The notes under the pieces are model-generated. The model searched no databases. It saw only the letters and a list, made by a program, of their open reading frames with translations, and had not been told where the DNA came from. Of a stretch of 64,000 nucleotides of DNA, positions 21,803 through 33,001 are shown piece by piece. A program made the translations under genes and the position numbers. Positions within the stretch are counted from its first letter, which is position 1. Every line of letters starts with the position of its first letter. The stretch spans positions 2,666,001 to 2,730,000 of the forward strand of contig NW_026262659.1 of the NCBI RefSeq assembly GCF_021869535.1, written 5' to 3'. This DNA is from Mytilus californianus (lineage: Eukaryota > Mollusca > Bivalvia > Mytilida > Mytilidae).

Positions 21803-22041
21803 TTTTTTGTGTCAGTATTGCCTGCCAAAACGTTTATGATCTTTATTTCATACAATTACAACTATCTTGTTTTGGGTCAGCATTTCCTGCCAAAATGTTT
21901 TATGATCTTTATTTAATACAATTTCAACTCTCTTGTTTTGGGTCAGCATTTCCTGCCAAAACGTTTATATGATCTTTAGTAATAAAATGCTATGCTTCTG
22001 TTTTGGGTCAAAATTGCCTGCCAAAACTTTAATGCTATTTA
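21803..22041 (+). repeat. Tandem repeat of about 66 bp (unit 2)
   Basis: Counterpart of 18,292-18,530, with the same four units. Confidence 0.8.
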
Positions 22042-22940
22042 TTTCATGATTAAAGATGAACAACATTTTATTATTCGTTGTCCAGTACACAATGATTATG
22101 GAGAGATATTTCAGATCTCTCAAATGAGGCAAACATGTTTTTAGTTGATAACTGTACTAATACGTGAATACATATACTTAAAAACGATGATTACTGTAAT
22201 TTTATTGCTCTGGTCCTGTCTGGAATAAGATTTACACCTTTAATCATGTTTATCAGCAAGAAATAATTTAAAAGTAATATATGTAGGTTTATGATTATAT
22301 GAACTTTTAATATTTCACCTCAATTTGGAAACGTTTTACAAAATATATAATGTTATTTTTTGGTGTATGTGAATGCCATGCTTCCAAATTTTAACAGGTT
22401 ATATATAAATTCTATTAACGTCGCCAGAGTCCTTGATTGGAGGATCCACTCTTTCAACCTCAGAGTGGATTTGTGGCGGATTTTTTTCCACACCTATGCT
22501 AGTGTTTGCCATTTATTCAATTGATATGATTTAAGTTGATGTAATTTCGTATTAATTATGTATTATAATTTCATATTAATTATGAACTTTTATGTCAAAT
22601 GATTTATTTGAAAAATGTATTTTTTTTTGCATTTTATGATTTTGAATACACGACCTTTACTTGCAAGTGCAGTCTTAAACTTCGAACGCGTATTGATAAG
22701 AATACAAAATATTTTCCTTGAAATAAAGAATATAAAAATACATATATCACAAATTTAATAACTTATCAAAAGCAAGTTATTTATATAGATAATCTCCCTG
22801 TGGCGTCCGTCCGTCCCCGATACACACACAGAAATGAGTTGTATCTCAAATTGTTAAAGTTGTGCTTCACATATAGTTATGATCGACATTCTTCATGGTT
22901 GTAAACTGTTTCAAGTTTGTTATTCATAACATAGTATTAC

Positions 22941-22990
22941 CTAATGATATCTTATGTGAATTTCTATGTAGACGAAAAGCGCGCCTGACG
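22941..22990 (+). ncRNA. Decayed hammerhead-ribozyme-like motif, copy 2
   Basis: CTAATGATATC, a spacer with TCTATGTAGA (a 4-bp stem), then GACGAAAAGCGCGCCTGACG. Intact bivalve relatives read CTGATGAG, a short stem, GACGAAAC and GCGC. Here the core has mismatches and the stem II region is lengthened. Confidence 0.35.
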
Positions 22991-22994
22991 TATT

Positions 22995-23395
22995 AAATTA
23001 TAAGCCTGGTACCTTTTGATAGCTATTATTTGTGTGTGTCTCTGTCCTGTATGTTCTCTCATTTATTTGTATTGTAGTCCTGTCATGTAATCTTGTCATT
23101 TGAATGTTATATTTAACATTGCCATAAAAGCAGGAGGTTTGGCTAGCAACAAACCCACCATTTTTTCTTAACTTGTCCTGTACCATGTCAGGACAATGGC
23201 CATTGTTATATTATAGTTCGTTTCTGTGTGTTTTGCATTTTAGTGTTGAGTTTCTGTTGTGTCGTTGTTCTCCTCTTATATTTGATGTGTTTCCCTCAGT
23301 TTTAGTTTGTAACCCGGATTTGTTTTTTTCTCAATTGATTTATGAATTTCGAATAGCGGTATACTACTGTTGCCTTTATCTATATCATAGCTAGG
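22995..23395 (+). repeat. Repeat C, long copy
   Basis: Shares ordered blocks with other copies: TCTCTGTCCTG, ACCCACCATTTT, AGTCAGGA-type, TTTCTGTTGTG, CCCTCAGTTTTAGTTTG, AACCCGGATTTG, and the end GCGGTATACTACTGTTGCC. No protein is encoded. It is probably the 3' end of a retroelement family. Confidence 0.8.
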
Positions 23396-23543
23396 TACTT
23401 CTTTATCTGTGAAAATACCTATATACCTTTAGTTAAGTACCAGTATGTATTTTGATTATTTAGAGAAAAGTGCATATACTCAACTTTCAGAATCGTCAGG
23501 CTTATCCGTCAAATTGTGTTCAATTTTTTAACTTTGATAAAAA

Positions 23544-24266
23544 ACAAGAGTGTACACGCTAAAATATATCGCCTGTTTTATTTTGAAGGTCTGATATATG
23601 AAGGGTTTACTTCAAGTATCACATAAACTTAACATTATCAATGTTCTATGAAAATGAGGTAACGGTCAGATGCATTTTGCCAAACAGACATTTAAACCTC
23701 ACAATTGTTCCATATAATTTACCTTTTGCTTATAATATCTGTGAAATAGACCAAACCACAAAAACTAAAAATTGTCTAATGAACCATGAAAATGAGATCG
23801 AGGTCAAACGAAACCTGTGAAACGGACATGTACAGCTGCCAATCATTCATACACCAAATATAGTTGACCTATTACTTATAGTATCAGAGATACGGACTTG
23901 ATCACGTAACTTTAACCTCGAACACTGGTCCATTGAAAAAGGTCGAGGTCAGGTGAACCCTACCTGACAAACATGTCGACGTCGCAAGGAACCCGTTATC
24001 CTATTACTCATAATAAAAGGGGTAATTCACTTTACACAAAAGCTGTAAATTTTTTGCAAGCAGTCACTGAACTGTGAAAATGAGGTCAAGGACAATAGCC
24101 ATATGACAGACGAAAATCTCGTTGCATAAGGTATCTGCACACAAGGTATGAAACATCCAGGTCTTCTACCTTCTAAAATATAAAGTTTTAAACAAATAAT
24201 TTACGCCGCCGAATTGTAATTATGTTTCGCATACTGTGACTCTCGTCGCAGACGATACATAAAAAA
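23544..24266 (+). repeat. Dispersed bivalve repeat A, copy 2
   Basis: Longer version of 411-1,022. It contains two extra AAAATGAGGTCGAGGTCA-type blocks, so the element is itself made of diverged tandem subunits. Confidence 0.7.
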
Positions 24267-25173
24267 AAACTTTCATGGTTTGTTTTAAACTCTATCCTCA
24301 CATCTAAAAGCTTCAGATATTTGTTTTAAAGATAGTACTTATTTTATGGCGTACCGATCTTTTAAGTTACGCCCATTGCAACTGATTTTTACAGATTGTT
24401 CTTATGTTTAATATATCAACTAAGAGTGGGTGTTCACTAGTCTTGTTGTCAACAATTATATTCGATGTTCAATAAAACGCGAAAGATTTGGAGATGATTG
24501 CTCCAGTCAGAGACATATCGAACATGTCTTTGCCCACGTACACCCAGGCTTACACGCATGTTTTTTTGTATGTTTTGTATCAATTTATCGAGCTTTATAT
24601 CTAACAATTTCTTACTAAACTATATAGTTGCATGCATACAGGAACATTTTTTTGTCTTTCTAAAAAACGTTATGTAAAAAAAATCATACTGCAATAAACC
24701 TGTTCAATTCGTCAAATTCTTATAAGCTATAAAAATGAGATCTATATACAGGTTATGTATTATTTATCAGAACTGGTAGGGGTTTTAAATTGTAGATGCA
24801 TAGGATATTGCATGGCCATACTACATGTATGCATTAGACATCAGGTAGTTATACCTGTTTTACTGTAATAATGATTGGAACCAGTGACGTAGCAGCCCCG
24901 TTTTGAGTGACTTCCGGGATGGAAATATGCATAATTATCAGGTCGACAGATCGATGCATTGAAATACATATATCTTAACAAATATTTGACACATATACTG
25001 CTATTGATGTATTTTTGTGGGAAGTTGTGTGTAAATAAACATTTTGGAACAAAAATTGAAAATCATGTCATGTCTCCTTTAAAAAACCAACAATCAATCT
25101 ATCAAATAATTTATTCTGAAAAAAAATTGAATAAACGTATCAAGCAAGAACGGCATCAAATATGATTTTTCTT
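24267..25173. other. Spacer, nothing recognised
   Basis: No supported feature. Short frames on both strands show no domain. Confidence 0.35.
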
Positions 25174-25420
25174 TTAAAAAATATCATCACATTTACTTTC
25201 TGTTAGCCTTTGAAAAGCAATATTATGGTCAAAGTCATATGCAATTTCAGTAGCAGGTTCATTTTTGCCGGTTCAGTCGATAACTGACAATTTATCATGA
25301 ATGATACAATTCCTTTTGCCTGAAGTTATCTATGGAGATTGAATCAAATTCGTCATGAACATGGTAATTAACACTATCTCGTCGCACATCTGTGTACTCA
25401 ACAAGTGTATATTCATCTTT
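25174..25420 (-). pseudogene. Decayed terminal exon of a receptor-like tail
   Basis: A minus-strand acceptor (TTCTATACTAG, AG at 25,422-25,421) opens a coding-like stretch that starts KDEYTLVEYTDVRRDSV and continues with HVHDEFDSISIDNF to a TGA at 25,297. The adjacent frame then carries on with equally protein-like sequence (GKNEPATEIAYDFDHNIAFQ, later LTESKCDDIF) to a TAA at 25,176-25,174, broken by one in-frame TGA at 25,275. A single frameshift near 25,310 would join the two. The acidic composition and two adjacent Tyr-x-x-Val motifs suggest the cytoplasmic tail of an immunoreceptor-like membrane protein. No membrane or extracellular exon was found nearby. It could also be a live gene with a sequencing error. 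Confidence 0.45.
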
Positions 25421-25525
25421 CTAGTATAGAACCACTTATTTGGGCCCGGTCAGAAAGAACATACAAGAAAGTAGTCCATATTTTAAACCACATAGTTCCT
25501 ACGCTTTGCTGTACTTTGTAAATAA

Positions 25526-25676
25526 CAGTGGCGGATCCAGAAATTTTCATAAGGGTAGGGGCCCATTGACTGCTATAAGAGGGAGCCTGCTGCAGTGATT
25601 CCCTTTCCCTAAATAATCAACCAAATGTTTCCCCACAAAAGGGGAAAGGGGGGGATCCCCTCTAAATCCACTTCTG
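25526..25676. mobile_element. GTGGCGGATCC-type MITE
   Basis: About 150 bp with ends CAGTGGCGGATCCAG and CTAAATCCACTTCTG, which are imperfect inverted repeats. There is an inner G-rich run and GGGGATCCCC palindrome. Truncated relatives with expanded G runs lie at 38,998 and 45,190. Confidence 0.7.
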
Positions 25677-26559
25677 AATAAGAACACTATTTGGGTAATT
25701 TTAGTATCAAATGAAAGCTTAAGAAAGAAAGACTTTGGATCACCGTTGAATCCTTGTTGAAAATTTCTTTTAAATAATAAAAGAAAATTATGATATTATA
25801 ATAGGAGGGCACTTTCGGCCTGTTGTTCAGATCAGAAGTTCGTTCCTGTTTTTGTACTACTAAACTTCCGGGAACAAGTGCGCTCTTATATGCTATTAAA
25901 GGTATGTTGAAAATTTCAGTACAAGTCAGCAGGATAAAGTATAATCTTGACATGAAAAGACGGCCACTTTATTGAACTTAAACAAAGAATCCATTAATGC
26001 TAAGACTTGCAGAATCTAACATAGAAAGCAATGGGGCTATGCATTAGTGGTTTAATTCCTAATGTTGTCTTTGGCACATGCTAAGTGATAGCAATATTGC
26101 CAAAAATGCATGATTGCCATTACATTTTTGCACTGGTTGAGCAAATCTAAAAAAAAGAAATAAAAAAAAAAAGCTTAAAAGTTTCCGTATTAAATCGGTT
26201 CCATTCCGATGTGGAAATAATTTTATCTCACCGTAAATAAATCTCAAGAATGAAATACCTCAAATGCTACTGAAATTAACAAATGAACTGAGTCAAAAAG
26301 TAATACAAAAAAATGATGCTCATTTATATTCGTATTTGCAAAAATCACGACATAACTCAATTTCATTTAGTGTTAACAACAATTCAAATCATGAATCGGG
26401 CAAATTATGAGAAGGGAACGCAACATAAGTTATTCAGATAGAAAATAAACAGTTAATATGAGATGCAACAGGGCTAAATAGATAGTATAATGTTTACTAT
26501 ATCCTTATTTGGATTTTCAGTCGTGAGGTATGGTGGTCCATTAAACTCTTAACATAAGC
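25677..26559. other. Spacer, possible repeat, no gene seen
   Basis: The part 25,800-25,960 has the less A+T-rich look of a dispersed repeat, but I have no second copy in the window to prove it. Confidence 0.3.
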
Positions 26560-26970
26560 GACTTTTTCTTGATTTGTCACTACACTTCTTTATACGAAGA
26601 ACCAGTATACCTACATCCGTAAGTTTGTCTATGTACCCGAATGGAAGAGCTGTTTTAATTCTCGAATCCAAAATTGTTTTCTTTATCAGCGATATTGTGT
26701 TCTCACGATAGAGTCATTAACTATATAAGCACGACTTTCATCTAAACACTGTAATAATCGTAAAAGTGTTGATAGAGGAATTTATTGCTATCAGGATCGA
26801 CATCATTAGACCATTGCTCATTCCTTCTTTCGCTTAATTTCAGTCGATCAACAGAACAGTCCACAAGTAATACACTAAAACTGTTTACATTGTTAATGGT
26901 AGTACAATCCCGATCGTGGTGTAATGTAAGAGGTAATGATCAAGTTACTTTAAAAACGGATATCAGTATA
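26560..26970 (-). pseudogene. Decayed coding-like stretch, unassigned
   Basis: Two minus-strand segments look protein-like: one reads HHDRDCTTINNVNSFSV and then RRNEQWSNDVDPDS. After frameshifts another reads LDSRIKTALPFGYIDKLTDV. The second resembles the end of a GIY-YIG nuclease of the Penelope-like type (compare WIKTLQTVYPLGLNDK at 54.3 kb), but I cannot place the first. It is probably a broken retroelement or domesticated-element ORF. Confidence 0.3.
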
Positions 26971-28114
26971 AAGAATATGACAGGTTTAACATTTTGACGA
27001 CACTATTTAGAAATAAAACAAAGTTCCCAGTTGTTAATGAAATCTAATTACCTAGAAATTGTATCGTAATGACATTAATATAAACAAACGTATCTGACTT
27101 TGTGTAGCACAATGATGAATGTGAGCAACGGACGTATTCATGACATACTTTCAGGTTATATTTGGGACACCTAGTGCCATTGACAACATCCGATTGATAC
27201 ATTTTTGTTATCCTTGGCGATATGTCATCAGGTATTTTGTTACTTATTTGTATACTATAAAGCTCGGGGGTAATAAATAAGAGGAAACAACAGTAGTATA
27301 TGGATTTTCAAATCTGATCAAACAAATTGATATTAAATATTTGTAACAAGAAACATATACAAAGCTTGGTGGAACATACCAAATCAAACAGGATTATTAA
27401 GAATTTAGGCAATTCAAATTTTCAAGTAGGAGTGTCAAGTACTCTATAATGCTCCTCTTTTCTGTTTCGCATATGAACCAAAACTGAACATCACAAACAA
27501 TTTATGTGTAAAAAATCTAAATGCTTACACCTCAATGATATGCTGCATTGATCTGTATCAACAAAGATGAAACAAACTAAAAAGTTAGTATTTCCCTATC
27601 TTGTACAGATATTTAACTTGTAGATCAAGTTATAATGATGACCAGACATTTTGAATGTTTAAGGTTAACTTGTAAATGGCTTAATAACTGATTTCATCGG
27701 TACTGAAGCCAATGTCAAGTTAACCTGAAAGCAGATCTAGTTATAAGAATGCATTTATGACTCCCAAAGAAGTAAAGTTGTTGGGTCTGGTACTTGATAA
27801 ACTCCTCATACATACCATAATTTAATTTTTGTACGCGAGACGCTAAAGTAAATATGGAATAAAACAAATCCTGCCCACACGTTAAAGTCGACATGGACTG
27901 TCCCAATTGACAAAGACTTGTTTTAAAGTTAACGTTTGGTCTTGTATGCTCCATGCAAAGGTAAAATTATGATCAAGAATGCTTTGTATCGATTTGTGAA
28001 ATATATGTCAAAAGTTTAATAGCTTTTTTTCTCCAAATACATAAAGTTCATCTTGAAATCACTTGTCTGTCTGGCTAAGGTTCATGTCCTCTTTTTTACA
28101 GGTTATAATTACAC
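26971..28114. other. Intron or spacer
   Basis: No supported exon. The frame at 27,816-27,954 (minus) ends at a good donor but has no acceptor, and was not accepted. Confidence 0.35.
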
Positions 28115-28254
28115 CTTTTTGTTTATTGTCATTGCTTTTGTTTATGTTTGTCAAATACTCCATTGCGTTAATATTCCATTTATCTGCAGATACATGCCAT
28201 GCTGTCTTACCATTGGAACTCTGCATATTTATACTCCCTCCTCCATTATATAAC
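28115..28254 (-). CDS. Ankyrin-repeat exon 3 of a minus-strand gene
   Basis: An acceptor (TTTTTTGAAAAG, AG at 28,256-28,255) opens a 140-bp exon reading LYNGGGSINMQSSNGKTAWH, then VSADKWNINAMEYLTNI, closed at AAAAAG by a GTGTAA donor (28,114 downward). The pattern G-x-x-x-N-x-x-x-x-x-G-K-T-A-x-H-x-x-A is one ankyrin repeat. Tryptophan replaces the usual Leu of the TALH motif. Exon phases: two bases are needed from the upstream exon, and one is left at the end. It does not join directly to the exon at 50.7 kb, which ends at a codon boundary, so another exon is missing between them. The donor is not ideal and the 3' boundary may be a few bases off. Confidence 0.6.
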
Positions 28255-28759
28255 CTTTTCAAAAAATACATCAATACAAAATAAAAATTAATGTAGATAG
28301 TTATGAGCTCTATGGATTTGCTTAATTTGTTTTTGCTCTCGGTCAGATGCAGGTGTGCGTTTAAATACTTGTTTTGATCTGGAAAATACAAAAGACATGT
28401 GCCACTTATAAATCATTAGATCCTTGCTTAACGTTTTAAGATGATTTCGGAGTTTAGTCAAGTATCATTTACAAACCTGTTTCGTGCAGTTTTCAAATAA
28501 TTATATAAAATACCTATATCGACCTCATCTCATAAATGATCTCTTTTGTTTACTCATTTAACGACGACCTTATTGATCGGAAGTAGATCTTTTAGTGGAG
28601 GTTTTATTAACTAGATATTAATTCTGTCCAATATTTTTGTAATACAAACCACCCTGAGATATGAGAAGTACTGATTTAAGTGACAGATCAGAATTTTTAA
28701 TATAACAGTCCAACAGTTTGAGAGAAATTAAGTATAACGTAAGACGGCATCTTCAACGT
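28255..28759. other. Intron, nothing recognised
   Basis: Presumed intron upstream of the ankyrin exon. Confidence 0.35.
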
Positions 28760-28995
28760 CAAGTACCAAGTCAGGAATATGTCAGTTGTTATTAAATAGT
28801 TCGTTTCTATGTATGTTGTATTGGCGTTTGCTTTTGTTGCACTTCAGTGTTTCTGTTGTTCCGTTGTTTTCCTCTTATAGTTGATGTGTTTCCCTCGGTT
28901 TTAGTTTGTAACCCGGATTTATTTTCTCTCAATCGATTTATGACTTTTGAACAGGAGTATATATACTACTGTTGCCTCTATTTTGCCAATGACTG
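28760..28995 (+). repeat. Repeat C, copy
   Basis: Starts near CCAAGTCAGGAATATG, includes TTTCCCTCGGTTTTAGTTTG and AACCCGGATTT, and ends at ACTACTGTTGCC. Confidence 0.8.
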
Positions 28996-30507
28996 CAGAC
29001 AAGCCTATAACAAATTTGAACTTCATTGAACTTTTAAATTCGTGGTCCCCTTTCCCCGCGAAAGTATAAAAATTGGTATCCCACGATTAATACTGAAACC
29101 ACAATAAGGGGTCTCCCAAAAAAAGCAAAATTCGGTAAAAATTGTCACTGAATGAGTCGATTACATATCCCCATTTAACATAAAAACAAACAATTTAAAA
29201 ACATGTTGTTATTAATCAAAACAGATCCCTATTTACCATTGTATTTTTTCCAAAGTAAAAAAATTGAAAGGTTTATGAAAAAAATTATGAACAAGTGTAC
29301 AGACGAAATAGCAATGTGCTATCGGAAAGACAAGAGCATGATGACAAAATTATGAAAAACATCTTATTCACACGAGGCAAACAATACATACTTTAAGCTG
29401 TATGTTACAGTAATTGGTGTATGAAGCAAAAAGATTTGTATGAAAAGATGGATTATTTTATTGGTTAACGTCCAGTGGAAACTATTACATGTTGATAGAA
29501 CCAAATCTAGTAAACAAATTTGCGGAATGATAAAAAAAAATCACCGATTCCAAAAATATAAGATTAATATATATTTGCCTAAAATAAGAGAGAAAATTTG
29601 CAACATCCAGTTTACACTTGATAAGTTAATTCATATCTATGAAAAACATATATGGTTTCTAGCTACTGTTCCATGAAAGAAGTGCACAAATCGCTAGTTA
29701 CAGTTTACTCAAGGTCATTTTCGGTTGACTGTTGTCAAGGTTATATGTCACGTTACATTTTGCAAAAGACGGCATGGATTTGTCATTCACCTAATTGAAT
29801 TATACACAGCTAACCTTAGATTAAAACCTTTGAAGGGCAATAATTATTTTAAGATGTTTTGGGATTTTTTTTCAAATATAATGATATGTACAATACACCA
29901 TACAATCATTTGTTACACCAATGAATAAAAAGGGATATCAGGTAATACCTATTCATAACTTTATAAACAAGATTGTACCTCAAAATTAAATAGTAACAAC
30001 GACAATTGTAGTGCATACTTACAATGCAAAGATGATACAATTGAAAAACTATGTTGAAGACTTAATATACATGCAAACGCCACCTAATAATGTAACCTGA
30101 ACACGAAAGAGCAATATCAATAGTGTGGAAAAAGATAAATAAATCATGTTAAAAAAATATTTGATAAAAAGAAAGAAGATACAACATTATAAAATCTCAA
30201 ACGTTAATAACTAAAACGTCACATAGAACATGAACAAATGAACAAATCGATGACCAAATAAATAAATACTTAAACATAAAGAATAAGAAAATACGTACAT
30301 AAAATGTCAAATACAAAACCTACCATTTTCTTCGGAAATGCCTGTACCAAGTCAGGAATATGACAGTTGCCTTCACTTCATACCGTTGGTCGATAATTTC
30401 GAACCTTTAATTTTGTTTGTTTTATCGACCTCCCCTATTAAGTATTTACTGCCGATCGAAAAAAAACCAACAAAGGTAACCATACATAAGAATAGACCAG
30501 TAATCCT
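28996..30507. other. Spacer
   Basis: Mainly unassigned. A short piece near 30,340-30,375 (TACCAAGTCAGGAATATGAC) is a scrap of repeat C. Confidence 0.35.
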
Positions 30508-30990
30508 TTGAATGAAATACTATTAATAAATATATACGGAGATATTGTTTACCCAGTCCGGAAATTAAGATACGACCCGGATAAACTTATCGATCCTTTA
30601 GACAAACTTTTTCTAAAAAAATACACTGTAATTAGATTTTTGAATATTGTTTTTATTGGTTTTAATATTGATTTTGTTATCACTAAATCAAAATCAAGCT
30701 AAATATTATTTTTAAATACATATGCACATTTATGGCTCTACAAGCTGTCGATACCTGTATCTTGGCATTGCAATATACTGTTAATGAAATCTTTTTAATT
30801 AATCCATTGGATGTTGGATGTGTGCTTATTGATATTTTAGTCTTAGATGCATTATTTTTTTATTAGTTATTATTGGCTTTTAACTAGCTATTAGTAACTG
30901 CGAGTACTCTCAGATCTGTGTCGTTTTGTAGTATCGATGTATAATTACCCTGTCACGTCCACTATGTGCTTTTGTCAGATGTATTTCTAT
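30508..30990 (+). pseudogene. Penelope-like (Naiad) C-terminus and 3' UTR remnant
   Basis: The last ~64 codons match the C-termini at 39.2 kb and 56.6 kb: KLIDPLDKLFLKKYTV here against KLIEPLNRLISKGYLT there, and NIVFIGFNIDFVI against NIVYIGTNIDFVI. The 3' UTR also matches 39,430-39,700, ending with ACTGCGAGTACTCTCAGATC. A degraded SECIS-like stretch (ATGA ... TGAT) occurs at about 30,784-30,835. Confidence 0.65.
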
Positions 30991-31387
30991 TTGTATTTAT
31001 CTGATGAGTTCAACTGATTTTTATGGTTAGTTCTTTTGTTGTACTAGTAATGTTCCACAACTGTCCCAGGTTAAGGGGAGGGAAAAATTTGAAATGGCCG
31101 CCTAGGTAGTCAACTGAGTTTTGGGCTCTGCAGTTTTAAGCAATTTTATGATTTTTGACGAAACTAATGCATGATATTTATATCTGGATGTTCAGTGTTA
31201 TTATCTCTACACAGTGATATATCTTTTATTGAGAACAGTTGAATTTTGAACTTTGGAAATTTTGAAGAAAGATTTTTCAAAAGTGTAGAGAGAAATATCA
31301 ATAATACTGTTCACAACTTGTAGTCTTCTTTTTACTTATCTTGAGTATTTTTGGGATTTGATTTGTGAGTCCTTTTTTACTTTAACA
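30991..31387. other. Retroelement tail and LINE leader
   Basis: 31,030-31,085 resembles the G-rich tail (CAGGTTAAGGGGAGGG) that follows Naiad copies. 31,090-31,387 is probably the 5' leader of the LINE that starts at 31,388. Confidence 0.4.
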
Positions 31388-32300
31388 ATGCCTAATACAA
31401 ACTATAACAACAGGGATAAAAAAGGTGACCAAAAAAGGTACAAACTGTACAAACTTTGCAGGCAGCTAAAAAGGTAGTGACAAAAGAAATCCATCTAGGA
31501 GAACTCTTACAGATGTTAAAACGGATAGCAGTGCAGTTATGACAATTGGATTGTCAAATCTCCACCATGATTTAAATAGTATAATGGTAGGCCTGGGGTG
31601 TTGTTAAATAAAAAGACATTGACAAAGCATTGAAAACATTGTAACTTAATTGCATGAACAGAATAGAAAGTAACTTAAAAGATAAAACAAATAAGCAGAC
31701 AAATGCTGTTGAAGAGCTGTCAAAAGAAAAAGAAAGCTTAAGAGAGTTGATTGCTAGCCAAAGAAAAATGATCCATGAACTTCAGACAAGTGTAAAAGAT
31801 AATGAAATTATAGCCAAACAATTATTACAAATGTCTAAATATAACCAAAAGTATAGCAGAAAGTTCAACATAAAAGTGATGAACTTCCAAGAAAACAAGG
31901 ATGAAAATCTGAGAGAGATCTTTAAAAAAAAAAATCGTTAAAGACACTTTGAAGGTTAACATTCGACCTCAAGAAATCAAAGCTATTTATAGGATACCAG
32001 GTAAACAAGAAGAACATAGACTAGTTATTGCAAAACCCCTCAACTCTGAAGTAAGATACTGCATAAAAAAAGAAAAGAAAAACACGCCTAAACATTGTAC
32101 TTTTAGATTAGTTGATGATGTTACAAAATGCAACATGGAACTGTTTACAAAACTTCGTGATAGTGGTAAACTTGATAGTGCTTGGTACTTTAACTGTGCT
32201 GTATATGGAAAAACTGAATCAGGTAGACGTTTGTAATTTGATATTTAGGATAATATTAATCAGCGACTGAAGTAGTTTCACAATGTCAATTGGTAACGAA
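31388..32300 (+). pseudogene. LINE ORF1 (coiled coil plus RNA-binding domain)
   Basis: After an ATG at 31,388 and frame breaks, a 95-codon segment (31,654-31,941) forms a coiled coil rich in Glu/Lys heptads (EELSKEKESLRELIASQRKM) and passes into the RRM-like domain (KFNIKVMNFQENKDEN). A second segment in another frame (31,949-32,236) continues with KVNIRPQEIKAIYRIPGKQ, then FRLVDDVTKCNMELFTKLRD and YGKTESGRRL. This is the trimeric nucleic-acid chaperone of L1-type LINEs. The frameshift in an A run at about 31,930 separates the two halves. Confidence 0.75.
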
Positions 32301-32544
32301 CGTAGGAACATATTTTTGTATGACAGATAAAGACTAACCTGAAACATATTTGTCTTGATATATGATATTTTACTAACAACCAAGAAATGCTAGTATATAT
32401 AGGAACTGTGCACTAAAATTTTCATTAATATTTTGATTAGAATTATCATTTTTTATTTTTTTTCCACTTAAAATAATCATTATCAAGTATTTTTCAATGT
32501 GTAACATTAATGATTAATAGTGACCTCTCTTTGGTTATCTTTTG

Positions 32545-32702
32545 GCTAAAATTCAATTCCTTGTTTCTGTTGTTCCGTTGTTTTCCTCTTAAAGTGGATG
32601 TTGGTGTGTTTCCCTCGGTTTTAGTTTGTAAAACGGATTTCTTTTCTCTCAATCGATTTATGACTTTTGAACAGAGTTATACTACTTTTGCCTTTATTTG
32701 AC
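32545..32702 (+). repeat. Repeat C scrap inside the LINE
   Basis: TTTCTGTTGTTCCGTTG through TTTCCCTCGGTTTTAG to ACTACTTTTGCC, the 3' part of repeat C. Confidence 0.75.
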
Positions 32703-33001
32703 ATTTTTGTTTAGTTGAGCTTTTTGTATATCACTTGTATATAAATGGTATTTTAAAATTGATTACAATAGAAGAAATGTTTTTGAGAATGTGAATAACA
32801 TACATTTTGGAATTTGAAGTATTTAATGCCCTTCAGGCTGCAACACATGAAATAGAAAACGTATATGAATGTGGGTTATCTTAATAGTGCAAATGTGAGA
32901 GAGAATGATTGTGCAAATGTAGTTTATTTAAGTTTTTTTGATTGTTATAAATTGTTTTGCTTACTCATGTGAATAGACAAAAAAAAAGTCAATATAACAT
33001 A

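Larger units (their letters stand above)
19171..22679 (+). repeat. 3.5-kb tandem duplication, unit 2
   Basis: Second copy of 15,659-19,170, directly adjacent and in the same orientation. It ends at GCAGTCTTAAA, after which sequence becomes unique (CTTCGAACG). Confidence 0.95.

Noticed and set aside
27816-27954. Possible coding exon ending at a GTATGT donor (minus)
   Set aside because: There is no usable acceptor, no domain, and the phase does not fit the ankyrin exon upstream.
28059-28391. Whole 110-codon frame around the ankyrin exon as coding
   Set aside because: Only the part between the acceptor and donor shows the ankyrin pattern. The flanks are intron-like.
30995-31025. Hammerhead core CTGATGAG
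   Set aside because: No GAAA box or matching stems follow within range.
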